Shown in pieces: positions 51,062 to 60,664 of a stretch of DNA of 64,000 bases. The notes below the pieces were generated by a model. It saw nothing but the letters and a program-made list of their open reading frames with translations, was not told where the DNA came from and did not search any database. Position numbers and translations under genes: made by a program. Location: NCBI RefSeq assembly GCF_038007465.1, contig NZ_JBBOXF010000001.1, forward strand, positions 2,553,001-2,617,000. Direction: 5' to 3'. This stretch comes from Sporosarcina sp. FSL K6-1508 (GTDB taxonomy: Bacteria; Bacillota; Bacilli; Bacillales_A; Planococcaceae). The number at the start of each line of letters is the position of its first letter. The stretch's first letter is position 1.

Positions 51062-52168
51062 ATGATTAAGAAGTTTAAGGGGTTAACATTTTTGGCAATC
51101 TTGATGGTGTTCGCACTCGTCGCAGCTGGATGTAACAATGACGGAGGTAGTTCGGTTGACGTAGGTATTGTATTACCGACGAAGGATGAACCTCGATGGG
51201 TACAGGATGAGCAACGTTTCAAGGATGCATTAGCAGATTCAGATTATTCAACGGAAATTTTATTTAGTCAAGGGTCTTCAGCGAAAGAAAAAGAAAATGT
51301 AGAGGCATTATTAAATAAAGGCATCAAGGTATTGATCATCACTCCTCATGATGGTGCGGCTGCTGCATCTGCAGTAGAAGCAGCGAAAAAAGAGGGTGTA
51401 ACTATTATAGCGTATGACCGTTTAATTACAGATACGGATGCAGTGGATTATTATGTAACATTCGATAGTTTAGCAGTAGGTGCTGCACAAGCACAGTATT
51501 TAGTGGACAATGCACAGGGGTCTGACGTTCCGCTATACCTTTATGCAGGGGCGGCTTCAGATAACAACGCATTTTTATTCTTCGAAGGGGCCTGGAAAGT
51601 GCTTCAACCGAAAATTGCAGATGGTACCTTTAAAATTGCTAACTCAAGTGAAGCGGAGGGGTTAAAAGATTCAGTCGATCTTTCGCGCGACCAACTAGGA
51701 AAAATTATTGGTCAAGTTACAACGAACTGGGATGCAAATGATGCGAAAAACAAAGCACAAACACACTTAACAGCTGCGGGTGACGACTTAAAAGGTGATG
51801 TTGCAGTTCTAGCTCCGAATGATGGAACAGCTCGGTCAATCGCAGACGTATTTGCTTCTGATAGTGTAATTTCAAGTTACTTTGTGACTGGGCAAGATGC
51901 AGAGAAAGCATCTATCCAATATATAATCGACGGAAAACAGTCGATGACGGTATTCAAAGACGTTCGTGCACTTGTGAAAGATGCGATGGGTATGGCAGTT
52001 GAAATCTTAGATGGCAATACACCAGAAACAACAGGTTCTTATGATAATGGTTCAGTTGAAATTAAAGCGAAACAAACGGACGTAATCGTGGTGAATGAAG
52101 ATAACGTGAAATCTGAGCTAATCGATTCTGAATACTACGAGGCAAGCGAATTCACAGGTTTAGAGTAA
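51062..52168 (+). CDS. xylF: Sugar ABC transporter substrate-binding lipoprotein (XylF/ChvE-like)
   Basis: 368 residues. Signal peptide with lipobox VAAGC (near residue 24). Type I periplasmic-binding fold: VGIVLPTKDEPRWVQDEQRF, LLNKGIKVLIITPHDGAAAA, IIAYDRLITDTDAVDYYVTF and VTGQDAEKASIQYIIDGKQS, all typical of XylF/ChvE binders of xylose and related aldoses. The final Gly/Leu end FTGLE is normal. A stem-loop follows, and the ATPase gene starts 90 bases later. Confidence 0.92.
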   Translation: MIKKFKGLTFLAILMVFALVAAGCNNDGGSSVDVGIVLPTKDEPRWVQDEQRFKDALADSDYSTEILFSQGSSAKEKENVEALLNKGIKVLIITPHDGAAAASAVEAAKKEGVTIIAYDRLITDTDAVDYYVTFDSLAVGAAQAQYLVDNAQGSDVPLYLYAGAASDNNAFLFFEGAWKVLQPKIADGTFKIANSSEAEGLKDSVDLSRDQLGKIIGQVTTNWDANDAKNKAQTHLTAAGDDLKGDVAVLAPNDGTARSIADVFASDSVISSYFVTGQDAEKASIQYIIDGKQSMTVFKDVRALVKDAMGMAVEILDGNTPETTGSYDNGSVEIKAKQTDVIVVNEDNVKSELIDSEYYEASEFTGLE

Positions 52169-52190
52169 AAGTATCACATTGGAAAATGGA

Positions 52191-52220
52191 AAATAGTGAT
52201 AGTGTAATCTATCACTATTT
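52191..52220 (+). terminator. Stem-loop after the binding-protein gene (mRNA stabiliser or partial terminator)
   Basis: AAATAGTGATAG (52191-52202) pairs perfectly with CTATCACTATTT (52209-52220). There is no clean T run, so it more likely sets a higher level of binding protein than of ATPase and permease. Confidence 0.7.
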
Positions 52221-52258
52221 CTCCATTTCTATTTTGTTTGGGTTAGGGAGGCGATAGA

Positions 52259-53779
52259 ATGAGCGAATATATTTTAGAGATGAATGACATATCTAAAGAG
52301 TTCCCGGGAGTCAAGGCCCTATCAAACGTGAATTTCAAAGTGAGAAAAGGAGAGATTCATTGTTTGGTTGGGGAGAATGGTGCTGGAAAATCGACGCTAA
52401 TGAAGGTGTTGAGCGGAGTTTATCCATTTGGCACATACGACGGAGATATCGTATTTGAAGATCAAATTCAACAGTTCAATGAGATTAGCGATAGTGTGAA
52501 GGCTGGTATTGGCATCATTTATCAAGAGTTGGCACTCTTTCCGGATTTGTCCGTCTATGAAAATATATTTGCTGGCAATGAAGTGAAAAAGGGTCCGTTC
52601 GTTGATTGGAATCAAACAATCGTTCAAGCTACGCAGATACTGAAAAAAGTAAAGCTGAAAGTGACGCCGGAAACACTGATTAGGGAATTAAGTGTAGGAA
52701 AACAGCAGCTCGTAGAAATTGCCAAAGCATTAAGTAAAGATGTAAATCTGCTGATTTTAGATGAGCCGACGGCAGCACTGAATGAAGATGACAGTGAAAA
52801 TCTGTTAAAACTCCTAAAGGAATTAAAAAGCCAAGGAATTAGCTGCATCATGATTTCTCATAAGCTGAAGGAAGTTATCGAGATAGCGGATAAAGTAACG
52901 ATTTTGCGGGACGGCAAGACGATTTGTACGCTAGATGCAAGTAAAGGGGAAGTAGCGGAAAATGTCATTATCAAAAATATGGTAGGACGTGAAATCGAAG
53001 ACATTTATCCGAAACATCCTGACAAGAAAATCGGAGACACTGTCCTCAAATTGGATAATTGGTCAGCGTATGACACGCAACTAGGAAGAAATGTTGTGAA
53101 AAACATCAATCTTCACGTGAAAAAAGGCGAGATTATTGGGATTGCTGGTCTGATGGGGTCCGGTCGTACAGAACTTGCTCTTAGCATTTTTGGGAATCCG
53201 AAAAACTATAAGTTACAAGGGGATTTGGAAATTCAAGGGGCGCCAAAAGTACTGAAGCATACAAGTGATGCGATTAAGGCTGGTATTGCGTATGTGACGG
53301 AGGATCGAAAAGGAGACGGACTGTTTTTATTACAGGATATTAAGAGTAATGTCTCAGCGGCGCATCTGAAAGGTATTTCGACGAAGGGGATTCTCAATTT
53401 AAATGAAGAAGTGAAGGTTGGTAAAGAGTACAAAGACTCTTTGTATATTAAAGCGAGTTCACTAGAGCAAATAGTTGGCAAATTGAGTGGGGGAAACCAA
53501 CAAAAAGTTTCGCTTGGGAAATGGTTGTTTACTGGACCTAAGATCTTAATCTTAGATGAACCGACAAGGGGAATCGATGTTGGGGCGAAATTCGAAATTT
53601 ATACGATTATGAATCAGTTGATTGACGAAGGTATGAGTATTATTATGATCTCCTCTGAACTTGGTGAGGTGCTAGGGATGAGTGATCGTATCTATGTTAT
53701 GGCAAATGGCTCGATCAAAGGAGAACTGGCCATGAAGGAAGCGACACAAGAAGCGATTATGGAACTTGCGACGCAATAG
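52259..53779 (+). CDS. xylG: Xylose-type sugar ABC transporter ATP-binding protein
   Basis: 506 residues, two ABC domains in one chain as in XylG, RbsA and GguA. Domain 1: Walker A GENGAGKSTLMK and the XylG-like VYPFGTYDGDIVFE. Signature RELSVGKQQLVEIAKAL and Walker B LLILDEPTAALNEDD. Domain 2 has a degenerate loop (GLMGSGRTELALS) with signature LSGGNQQKVSLGKWL and ILILDEPTRGIDVGA. GGGAGGCGAT precedes the ATG. It energises the permease encoded 11 bases downstream. Confidence 0.94.
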   Translation: MSEYILEMNDISKEFPGVKALSNVNFKVRKGEIHCLVGENGAGKSTLMKVLSGVYPFGTYDGDIVFEDQIQQFNEISDSVKAGIGIIYQELALFPDLSVYENIFAGNEVKKGPFVDWNQTIVQATQILKKVKLKVTPETLIRELSVGKQQLVEIAKALSKDVNLLILDEPTAALNEDDSENLLKLLKELKSQGISCIMISHKLKEVIEIADKVTILRDGKTICTLDASKGEVAENVIIKNMVGREIEDIYPKHPDKKIGDTVLKLDNWSAYDTQLGRNVVKNINLHVKKGEIIGIAGLMGSGRTELALSIFGNPKNYKLQGDLEIQGAPKVLKHTSDAIKAGIAYVTEDRKGDGLFLLQDIKSNVSAAHLKGISTKGILNLNEEVKVGKEYKDSLYIKASSLEQIVGKLSGGNQQKVSLGKWLFTGPKILILDEPTRGIDVGAKFEIYTIMNQLIDEGMSIIMISSELGEVLGMSDRIYVMANGSIKGELAMKEATQEAIMELATQ

Positions 53780-53790
53780 GAGGGATAACG

Positions 53791-54966
53791 TTGGGATTTT
53801 ATAAAGAAACTAAAGCGCTCGTCAAAGCCAATATTCGAGATTACGGGATGTATATTGCGTTAATCGTTATTTTGTTAACATTTACGATTATGACGAACGG
53901 CTTGTTTATGTCTTCTCGAAACATAAGTAACTTACTGGATTCTGCTGGTTATATTGCGGTTTTAGCAGTTGGGATGACCCTTGTTATCGTCATTCGTCAT
54001 ATTGATTTATCGGTGGGCTTTTTAGCAGGATTTCTAGGTGCGATTACAGCCATTTTCTTGACGCAAATGGGCTTGTCAGTATGGATTACTATTCCACTGA
54101 TTTTAATTTTAGGCGCTATCATTGGATTATTTAACGGGGTATTAGTTGCTAAAATTGGAATTCCATCATTCGTTGCTACGCTGGCTGGGATGTTGATTTT
54201 CCGTGGTGCACTCCTCCAGGTTACAGAAAAAACGGGAACGATTATTGTTAGGGATGAACAATTCAATGCGATTGGGAATGGATTTATTCCATCGATTATG
54301 CAAATTAATGGCTTGCATCTACTGACGTTATTAGTAGGATTTGTTGGAGTTCTTTTATATATATACAATGAAATCGCCAATCGTCGTAACAAATTGACGT
54401 ATGGCTTTGATGTAATGTCTAAGGGGATATTTAGCGTAAAGCTTGTTTTGATATCAGCTATCATTGCTTATATTACATGGATTTTAGCAGGCTATAATGG
54501 ATTTTCTTGGACGGTTGTCATTATAATTTTCGTTGTAGTAATCTACCATTTCTTAACGACTAAAACAGTACTCGGTCGTCACATTTATGCAGTCGGTAGT
54601 AACCCGGAGGCTGCACATTTAAGTGGAATCAATGTACAAAAGATTACATATATCGTCTTTGGTTCGATGGGAATGCTCGCTGCATTATCCGGAATTCTTT
54701 TTACATCACGGCTTCAATCCGCAACGACGACAGCCGGAACTCTCTTTGAGCTTGATGCCATTGCAGCAGCATATGTGGGGGGAGTTTCGTCAGCAGGCGG
54801 TGTTGGAAAAGTGACAGGTGCCATAATTGGAGCTATCGTGATGGCTTCGTTATCAAGCGGGATGAACTTACTGGGCGTCGGGATTTCCTATCAATATATG
54901 ATACGCGGCGGTGTTTTAGCCGGAGCAGTAATCTTCGACGTAATGACTCGTAAGCAACGGGCTTAA
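53791..54966 (+). CDS. xylH: Xylose-type sugar ABC transporter permease
   Basis: 391 residues, about 10-12 membrane helices, the XylH/GguB length. Motifs: MTLVIVIRHIDLSVGFLAGF near residue 61, GLFNGVLVAKIGIPSFVATL, and YAVGSNPEAAHLSGINVQKI, the coupling region. TTG53791 follows AGGAGGGAT. Forms the channel with the XylG-like ATPase. Confidence 0.94.
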   Translation: MGFYKETKALVKANIRDYGMYIALIVILLTFTIMTNGLFMSSRNISNLLDSAGYIAVLAVGMTLVIVIRHIDLSVGFLAGFLGAITAIFLTQMGLSVWITIPLILILGAIIGLFNGVLVAKIGIPSFVATLAGMLIFRGALLQVTEKTGTIIVRDEQFNAIGNGFIPSIMQINGLHLLTLLVGFVGVLLYIYNEIANRRNKLTYGFDVMSKGIFSVKLVLISAIIAYITWILAGYNGFSWTVVIIIFVVVIYHFLTTKTVLGRHIYAVGSNPEAAHLSGINVQKITYIVFGSMGMLAALSGILFTSRLQSATTTAGTLFELDAIAAAYVGGVSSAGGVGKVTGAIIGAIVMASLSSGMNLLGVGISYQYMIRGGVLAGAVIFDVMTRKQRA

Positions 54967-54983
54967 AAGTGAAGGCTAGAATA

Positions 54984-55013
54984 ATCAGGCATCCTGTTTG
55001 TGGGGTGCCTGAT
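54984..55013 (+). terminator. Stem-loop after xylH
   Basis: ATCAGGCATCC pairs with GGGGTGCCTGAT (11 bp with one wobble). CGTTTTGT follows. A new promoter-like pair (TTGTTA, 16 bases, TAAGAT at 55030-55057) lies before the sensor genes. Confidence 0.65.
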
Positions 55014-55090
55014 ATCGTTTTGTAAGTCATTGTTAATTTCTCGGCAAGTGGTAAGATGAAAGGAAAAAGCATGGGGAAAGAGGAAGGTGT

Positions 55091-56071
55091 ATGCGGAAAA
55101 AAGTTGTTCTTATGCTTGGCGCGCTCATTGTGATTTTTGGCTATTTGACTATTGTATCAGCAACTAAAGCCTTTCGTTCAACTAGTGAGATGCCTGCTAA
55201 CCTCTCCTCTGCACCGGCATCTATTCGTCTCGTACTCATTACGCAAGAGCTTGATACTCCTTTTTGGAATAAGGTCAGTAAAGGGGCTGTAAAGCAGGCG
55301 CAAGAAGAAAATGTTCAACTCGAAGTGTGGGGAAGCTATGGCACCAACCAAGCTGACTTTTTGAAGAAAATGGAGGTTGCCATTCATTCAAAAGTGAACG
55401 GAATTATCGTACAAGGGCTAGATAATGAAGAATTTAAAGAGCTGACAAAGGTTAAAGCAGCTTTTTATGGGATTCCTGTTATTACCGTAGCAAACGATGT
55501 TCCTGTGGAAGAGAGCTTGCGAAAAACCTACGTGGGTTCGGATCAATTTTTGGCAGGAAAAGTGGTTGCCCGTCAATTGATAAAAGAAATGGGGCAGACA
55601 GGAGAAGTAATTATACTTGGCGATCAAGAGCAAGCATATTATCAGAAGGAACGTTTAGCCGGTATTCAGAATGTAATAAGCGGATATCCAGGAATTGAAA
55701 TAATTATTAGAGGGACCGCGGATACAAAGGAACAAATCATGGCAACGACTCAGCAGGCAATGAATGAAGTTCCGTGGGTCTCTGCTTTTATAGCCATCAA
55801 TGCAAATTATGCAGGGCCGATGATTCAAGAAATAGGAAGACGCACGCAGGTCGAGCCGTATCATATTTATACCTTTGATGATGGGGCTGAATCAACAGCT
55901 TTATTAAAACAAGGTAAGCTTGATGGGATTTTGGAACAAAAGCCGGAAGAGATGGGCAGTGAGAGTGTGAAATGGTTGATGGAATGGATTTCAGGCGAAA
56001 CTGTCCCGCTTGATTCGAATGGTTATCTTACCGAAACGCGCATGGTCGTAGTGGAGGCTGAAGGACTATGA
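55091..56071 (+). CDS. Membrane-anchored sugar-binding sensor protein (XylFII-like)
   Basis: 326 residues. A hydrophobic N-terminus (VVLMLGALIVIFGYLTIVSA) without lipobox keeps it at the membrane. The rest is a type I sugar-binding fold: RLVLITQELDTPFWNKVSKG, VNGIIVQGLDNEEFKELTKV and IYTFDDGAESTALLKQGKLD. It overlaps the sensor kinase gene by four bases. Family knowledge: in Clostridium beijerinckii XylFII binds xylose and activates LytS. Here the same role is inferred from gene order; the sugar is unproven. Confidence 0.85.
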   Translation: MRKKVVLMLGALIVIFGYLTIVSATKAFRSTSEMPANLSSAPASIRLVLITQELDTPFWNKVSKGAVKQAQEENVQLEVWGSYGTNQADFLKKMEVAIHSKVNGIIVQGLDNEEFKELTKVKAAFYGIPVITVANDVPVEESLRKTYVGSDQFLAGKVVARQLIKEMGQTGEVIILGDQEQAYYQKERLAGIQNVISGYPGIEIIIRGTADTKEQIMATTQQAMNEVPWVSAFIAINANYAGPMIQEIGRRTQVEPYHIYTFDDGAESTALLKQGKLDGILEQKPEEMGSESVKWLMEWISGETVPLDSNGYLTETRMVVVEAEGL

Positions 56072-57528
56072 CAACAATCCAAAAGAAGATTTGGATCCTC
56101 GTTTCCGTTATGTTGCTGATTATGGGGGTCATTTGGTTGACGCTTACGCATTACAATCAGAAAACGCAGGAACAATCCAATGCTATTTTACAGCGTTATT
56201 TGCGAATGAATGAAGTGACAACAGCTAGTCAGCAGATAATTACCAATTTAAATAATTATTTATTCGACACGACAAATAATCATAAGCAACAGATAGAGAA
56301 GAGCATCGCCTTTATTGAAGAGGTACAACTGGATGTAGCGGAGCTGCGAAACGTAGAAAATGCATTTTCAGTAACCAATTATATTCATTTAATCGATAGC
56401 CTTATCGAGACGACCAATCGCTCCATTATGTTTTCAGAGGCAAAAGACATGGAAGGCTCGACCAACCAATTCAATGAAGCAAATCGTATTTCTATGTACA
56501 TATCTGAAATGACCTTAACGATTTTAGATCGGGAATTGAAGACGTATGACCGATTTTATAGGGATATTATCATACAGTCGCAGGAGCTGAAAAAGCTGGG
56601 GATCTGGTTATTGCTTTTGATCACCGTCGTGTCACTATTGGCTACATATTGGTTTTCAATTAGCATTACGAGACCGGTTCATCAGCTCACACAGGCGGCT
56701 AATGAATTGTCACAAGGTCGTTTTAATCAACGAATTGACGTGAAATCCAATGATGAGATCGCTTTTTTAGCAAAGACCTTTGATAAAATGCGTATAAACA
56801 TTAATGACTTAATATTGGAAATTCGGCAAAAGGCCCAGCTTGAACATGAGCTTCAGCAAAGCAAGTTGTTGTTGAAAGAGAGTCAATTTAGGAGCTTACA
56901 AAGCCAAATAAACCCACACTTTTTATTCAATACATTGAACACATTGTCGAAAAAGGCGTATTTGGATGGTGCGGAGGAGACAAGTGATCTCATAGTTAGC
57001 GTAGCAGGCTTGCTACGCTATAATTTGAAGCGGATTGACCGCTCTGTAACGTTGTTTGAAGAAGTGGTTGTTTTGAATCAGTATATGGAAATTCAAAAGG
57101 CGCGATTTAGAGATCGTTTACAATTTAAATCTGACATTGATGAATCTTGCTTACAGGTGAAAATCCCGGGTTTAACCCTTCAGCCCATTATTGAAAATGC
57201 CGTAATCCATGCTATTGAACCCGAAGAGAGCGGGGGAATCATATGGTTCAGGATTAAGAAGGATGGATCAGGGGTCATCATTGAAATCGAAGATAGTGGA
57301 AAAGGGATAGCTCGAGAGAAAATGGAGCAACTGATAAATGGAGATGTCGCGCCAATGGAAGGACATTCTACAGGAATCGGCTTTCAGAACGTGGTGAAAA
57401 GATTACAGTTATTTTATGGAGCAGAGGATTTAATCGCAATTGATAGCAAGGAAGGTCGGGGTACAAAAGTAATCATACAAATTCCAACGGCAAGGGAGGA
57501 AGTTGCTGATGAAGCTTCTTATCGTTGA
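56068..57528 (+). CDS. LytS/YesM-type sensor histidine kinase
   Basis: 486 residues. Two membrane helices (about 7-26 and 178-200) enclose a 150-residue external domain. HAMP follows (ITRPVHQLTQAANELSQGRF), then the His kinase motif SQINPHFLFNTLNTLSKKAY with the phospho-accepting His near residue 290, and an HATPase domain with IIENAVIHAIEPE and DSGKGIAREK. The external domain presumably touches the sugar sensor encoded upstream. It overlaps the response regulator gene. Confidence 0.92.
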   Translation: MTTIQKKIWILVSVMLLIMGVIWLTLTHYNQKTQEQSNAILQRYLRMNEVTTASQQIITNLNNYLFDTTNNHKQQIEKSIAFIEEVQLDVAELRNVENAFSVTNYIHLIDSLIETTNRSIMFSEAKDMEGSTNQFNEANRISMYISEMTLTILDRELKTYDRFYRDIIIQSQELKKLGIWLLLLITVVSLLATYWFSISITRPVHQLTQAANELSQGRFNQRIDVKSNDEIAFLAKTFDKMRININDLILEIRQKAQLEHELQQSKLLLKESQFRSLQSQINPHFLFNTLNTLSKKAYLDGAEETSDLIVSVAGLLRYNLKRIDRSVTLFEEVVVLNQYMEIQKARFRDRLQFKSDIDESCLQVKIPGLTLQPIIENAVIHAIEPEESGGIIWFRIKKDGSGVIIEIEDSGKGIAREKMEQLINGDVAPMEGHSTGIGFQNVVKRLQLFYGAEDLIAIDSKEGRGTKVIIQIPTAREEVADEASYR

Positions 57529-59054
57529 TGACGAACCAATTGAAAGAGAAGGGATGCAGGCAATCTTACAAAAAGCATTTCCCGATCTTACTATATACCA
57601 AGGGAAAAATGGTAAATTGGCAATTGAACTAGCAAATGTAATTCAACCGGATTTAATCTTAATGGATATTATGATGCCTGGAATGACAGGGCTTGAAGCT
57701 ATAGAAAAAATCCAGGCAGAGCATTCTTCTATCAAGTTTGTAATGGTGACGGCATTTGATATGTTTGATTATGCGAGAGAAGCTATCAAGCTCGGTGTAA
57801 AAGATTACTTGCTGAAGCCGAGTAGGGCAAGTGAAATTGTCGACACAGTGGGTAGGGTTCTAGAGGAATGTAGGCGTGAACGTGAGGCAGAGGCAACAAG
57901 TCAGATACAGCATGAAAAGTGGCAACAAGCATTGACACTAGCGGAAACAGATATCGTGACACAGCTATTATTTGACCATATACATGAAGTACATATCGAT
58001 ATGCTCGTTGAGATGCTGAATATTCGCTCCACTGCTGAAAAATTTGTTCTAGTGGTCTTACTGCCGAAGGGGGGAGAGCACTATTATATATCCATCAAGG
58101 AAAAGGTGCGCGAAAACGGAACTGCTTGGATAGGTGCGTTATATGGACGTCAGCTTCCTATCATTATGTTCCGTGATCAGGAGAAATCTTTTCGATTACA
58201 AGCGATTACATTAGCTGCATCAATTTTATCATTGGGCAAAAAGCAAATGGGTTCGGGTTGGTTTATAGGGATTGGCCAGGTTTATGAGCCATTAGACGAA
58301 ATACGTCAGTCGTATCAAGAAGCGCTCATTGCGACCATAGATACAACGCTAGCGGCAAAAAGTCGTTTTTATGCTGACGTTCCAGCTTTAAGTTTAGAAA
58401 CGGACAATCAAATTATCAAGCGGCAACAGAAAGATTTTTTTGACCAAATTCGTTTAGGGAATTGGGTGTCCATTCGTTCTGGTGTGTTGGATTTGATTCG
58501 GCAGCATGAGAATGGAGGGAATTCACTGATCTACACTCAGCAGCGGGTGCTCGAGTTGCTCTGGGTTGCGAACCGGGTTATGGATGAGATGGGAATGGAA
58601 GCGAACGCCCCTTTTTTCCCGTTTCAAGTACAGGATTACCGTCAATTACGAACGGAAACGCTTCTTCTGCTGGAACGCATGAATGCTATCTACGACGCGC
58701 ATTATGATCAGGTTGAGGATGATAAGATACACCAAATTAAACAATTCATCTACGAACATTCACACAAGGCTATTTCATTGGATATTCTCGCGCAACGGGT
58801 CAACTTAAGCCCGATTTACATTAGTAAAATGTTCAAGGGAAAATTGGGTATTAATTACATCGATTTTTTGACGGAGTGCCGAATTGAAAAAGCAAAAAAA
58901 CTTTTGAATGATCCAGAGAGAAGTTTAAAGGAAATTACATTTGAGGGTCGGTTATCATGAGCCGAATTATTTCAGCAAGGTATTCAAGAAAATGTGTGGA
59001 ATATCCCCGAAGGAATACCGAAGAACGTTATTGAGTAAAAAAGCTGAAGTTTGA
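57509..59054 (+). pseudogene. YesN-type AraC response regulator with a one-base frameshift
   Basis: Receiver domain at the N-terminus (IVDDEPIEREGM; Asp in LILMDIMMPGMTG; Lys in YLLKPSR), a long middle domain, then an AraC DNA-binding domain (ISLDILAQRVNLSPIYISKM). The frame stops at 58960 after KEITFEGRLS. An extra G at about 58946 (GAGGG instead of GAGG) shifts it; in the next frame the expected end VGYHEPNYFSKVFKKMCGIS, PKEYRRTLLSKKAEV runs to TGA at 59052-59054. The second helix-turn-helix is thus lost unless the base is a sequencing error or the ribosome shifts. Start ATG57509 after GGGAGGAAG. Confidence 0.88.
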
Positions 59055-59066
59055 AAGGGGGAGCAG

Positions 59067-60137
59067 ATGAAACAGAAGATTAGAGTCGTGTGTCTTGCGG
59101 GGATAGCCTTGCTTCTAGTTGCTAGTATAAGTACGTCAAAGCAGATACCGGAAACCGGAGAATCTGAGGAAACGACACCGCCCAGTGAGAAGCATGAGCC
59201 GATACGTATTGGATTTTCGATGGATACATTACTTGAAGAACGCTGGCTGAAAGATCGAGATTTGTTCAGGGATGCCGTTGAAGCACTAGGAGCGGAAGTC
59301 GAGATTGTAGCTGCGAATGGAGATGATGCACTTCAGATTTCACAGGCAGAGGCCCTTATTCAAAGCGGGATCGACCTTTTAGTAATTGTTCCACACAATG
59401 CTGAGGCAACAGCTGCGATTGTACACAAGGCCCATCTTGCAGGGATACAAGTAATTGCCTATGACAGACTTGTCAAAAATGCGAATCTCGATCTGTATGT
59501 GTCTTTTGATAATGAACAAGTGGGCGAAATGCAGGCCAAAGCGATTACTGACCTCGTACCGAATGGGAATTACGTCTATATTGGCGGGGCTATTACGGAT
59601 AACAATGCGCATTTATTGAAAAAAGGTGTGTTCAATGTGCTGCGTCCCTATATTGATCGTGGGGATATTACCATTGTTTATGATCAATGGACTGAGGATT
59701 GGACTCCAGTGAATGCGCAATCCAATATGGAAGAAGCTCTCCGGACAACAAACAAGCAGATTGATGCTGTGATTGCTGCGAATGATGCCACGGCAGGTGG
59801 AGTGATCCAAGCACTCACAGCAATTGGACTAGCCGGTCAAGTACCAGTTGCCGGGCAGGATGCAGATTTGGCAGGCGTACAGCGAATTGTTGCTGGAACA
59901 CAAACAATGACAGTCTATAAGCCGATTAAGATGCTTACACAGCAAATAGCAGAATTAGCGGTTGCAATGGCAAAAGGTGAGAAAATACCTGCTGAGCAAA
60001 AAGTTAATAATGGGAAAATTGAAGTCCCTTCTGTGTTACTAACGCCAATTGCTGTAAACAAACACAACTTGGATAGCACGGTTATTTTTGATGGATTTCA
60101 TTCACCTGACGATGTTTATAAAACAACGTTGCAGTAA
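59067..60137 (+). CDS. Second XylF-like sugar-binding protein, no lipobox cysteine
   Basis: 356 residues. It is a XylF-type binder (IRIGFSMDTLLEERWLKDRD, ALIQSGIDLLVIVPHNAEAT, VIAYDRLVKNANLDLYVSFD, VPVAGQDADLAGVQRIVAGT) and recognisably related to the product at 51062. The signal peptide reads LLLVASISTSKQ where a lipobox Cys would be expected; none is present after the hydrophobic stretch. It may be secreted, membrane-tethered, or decaying. It starts 13 bases after the regulator's restored stop, in the same orientation. Confidence 0.88.
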   Translation: MKQKIRVVCLAGIALLLVASISTSKQIPETGESEETTPPSEKHEPIRIGFSMDTLLEERWLKDRDLFRDAVEALGAEVEIVAANGDDALQISQAEALIQSGIDLLVIVPHNAEATAAIVHKAHLAGIQVIAYDRLVKNANLDLYVSFDNEQVGEMQAKAITDLVPNGNYVYIGGAITDNNAHLLKKGVFNVLRPYIDRGDITIVYDQWTEDWTPVNAQSNMEEALRTTNKQIDAVIAANDATAGGVIQALTAIGLAGQVPVAGQDADLAGVQRIVAGTQTMTVYKPIKMLTQQIAELAVAMAKGEKIPAEQKVNNGKIEVPSVLLTPIAVNKHNLDSTVIFDGFHSPDDVYKTTLQ

Positions 60138-60213
60138 ATAGAAGTATAGTTTAAGTGTTTTAGTGCCAATGTGTTAATTGATTGTACAAGAGTAAGTTTT
60201 TTTAAACTACACA

Positions 60214-60257
60214 AAACACGTTCTATTCATCCAATGAATGTTGAGCGTGTTATTTTT
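60214..60257 (+). terminator. Terminator after the sugar-transport locus
   Basis: AACACG and ATTCAT pair with ATGAAT and CGTGTT around CCA, with a short internal loop, followed by ATTTTTATTG. Confidence 0.75.
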
Positions 60258-60297
60258 ATTGTCTATTTTGGGAAGGTAGATAGAATTCTTGGGAAAA

Positions 60298-60492
60298 TTA
60301 GTCAGTTCTTTCAGTACCTTCACCAATGGTTGTGATGCTTCCAAAAAACACAACAATGAATAGAATTAATGAACGAAAGTTGAAAATATTAAAGATTTTA
60401 CTTACGAAAAAATAGCCTATAAACCCATGAATAACAACTACTGTTGTGGCGAGAATTATGCTAGCAAGGCAGACTTTAATGTGTTTGTTCAT
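60298..60492 (-). CDS. Small two-helix membrane protein
   Basis: 64 residues: MNKHIKVCLASIILATTVVV begins helix one, and FRSLILFIVVFFGSITTIGE is helix two. AGAGGA lies nine bases upstream on the minus strand. It stands alone between convergent and divergent neighbours. No family recognised. Confidence 0.6.
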   Translation of the reverse strand: MNKHIKVCLASIILATTVVVIHGFIGYFFVSKIFNIFNFRSLILFIVVFFGSITTIGEGTERTD

Positions 60493-60664
60493 TATTTAAA
60501 TCCTCTTTTCTTTTTGATAAAGCAACTTTAGCATTTTGACCCAAATAAATTTTGATTTATATTGCTAAATTGTAAAAACGTCACAAACTATAAATTCGCA
60601 ACTATTATCAAAAGGTTTTTTAAAAGCTGTGTATGATTAACTTTAGGAAAGGTGGCCAGCAAAG

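Noticed and set aside
58940..59054. Programmed ribosomal frameshift in the YesN-type regulator
   Set aside because: There is no slippery heptamer, only GAGGG, and no strong downstream structure was seen. A mutation or sequencing error is more likely.
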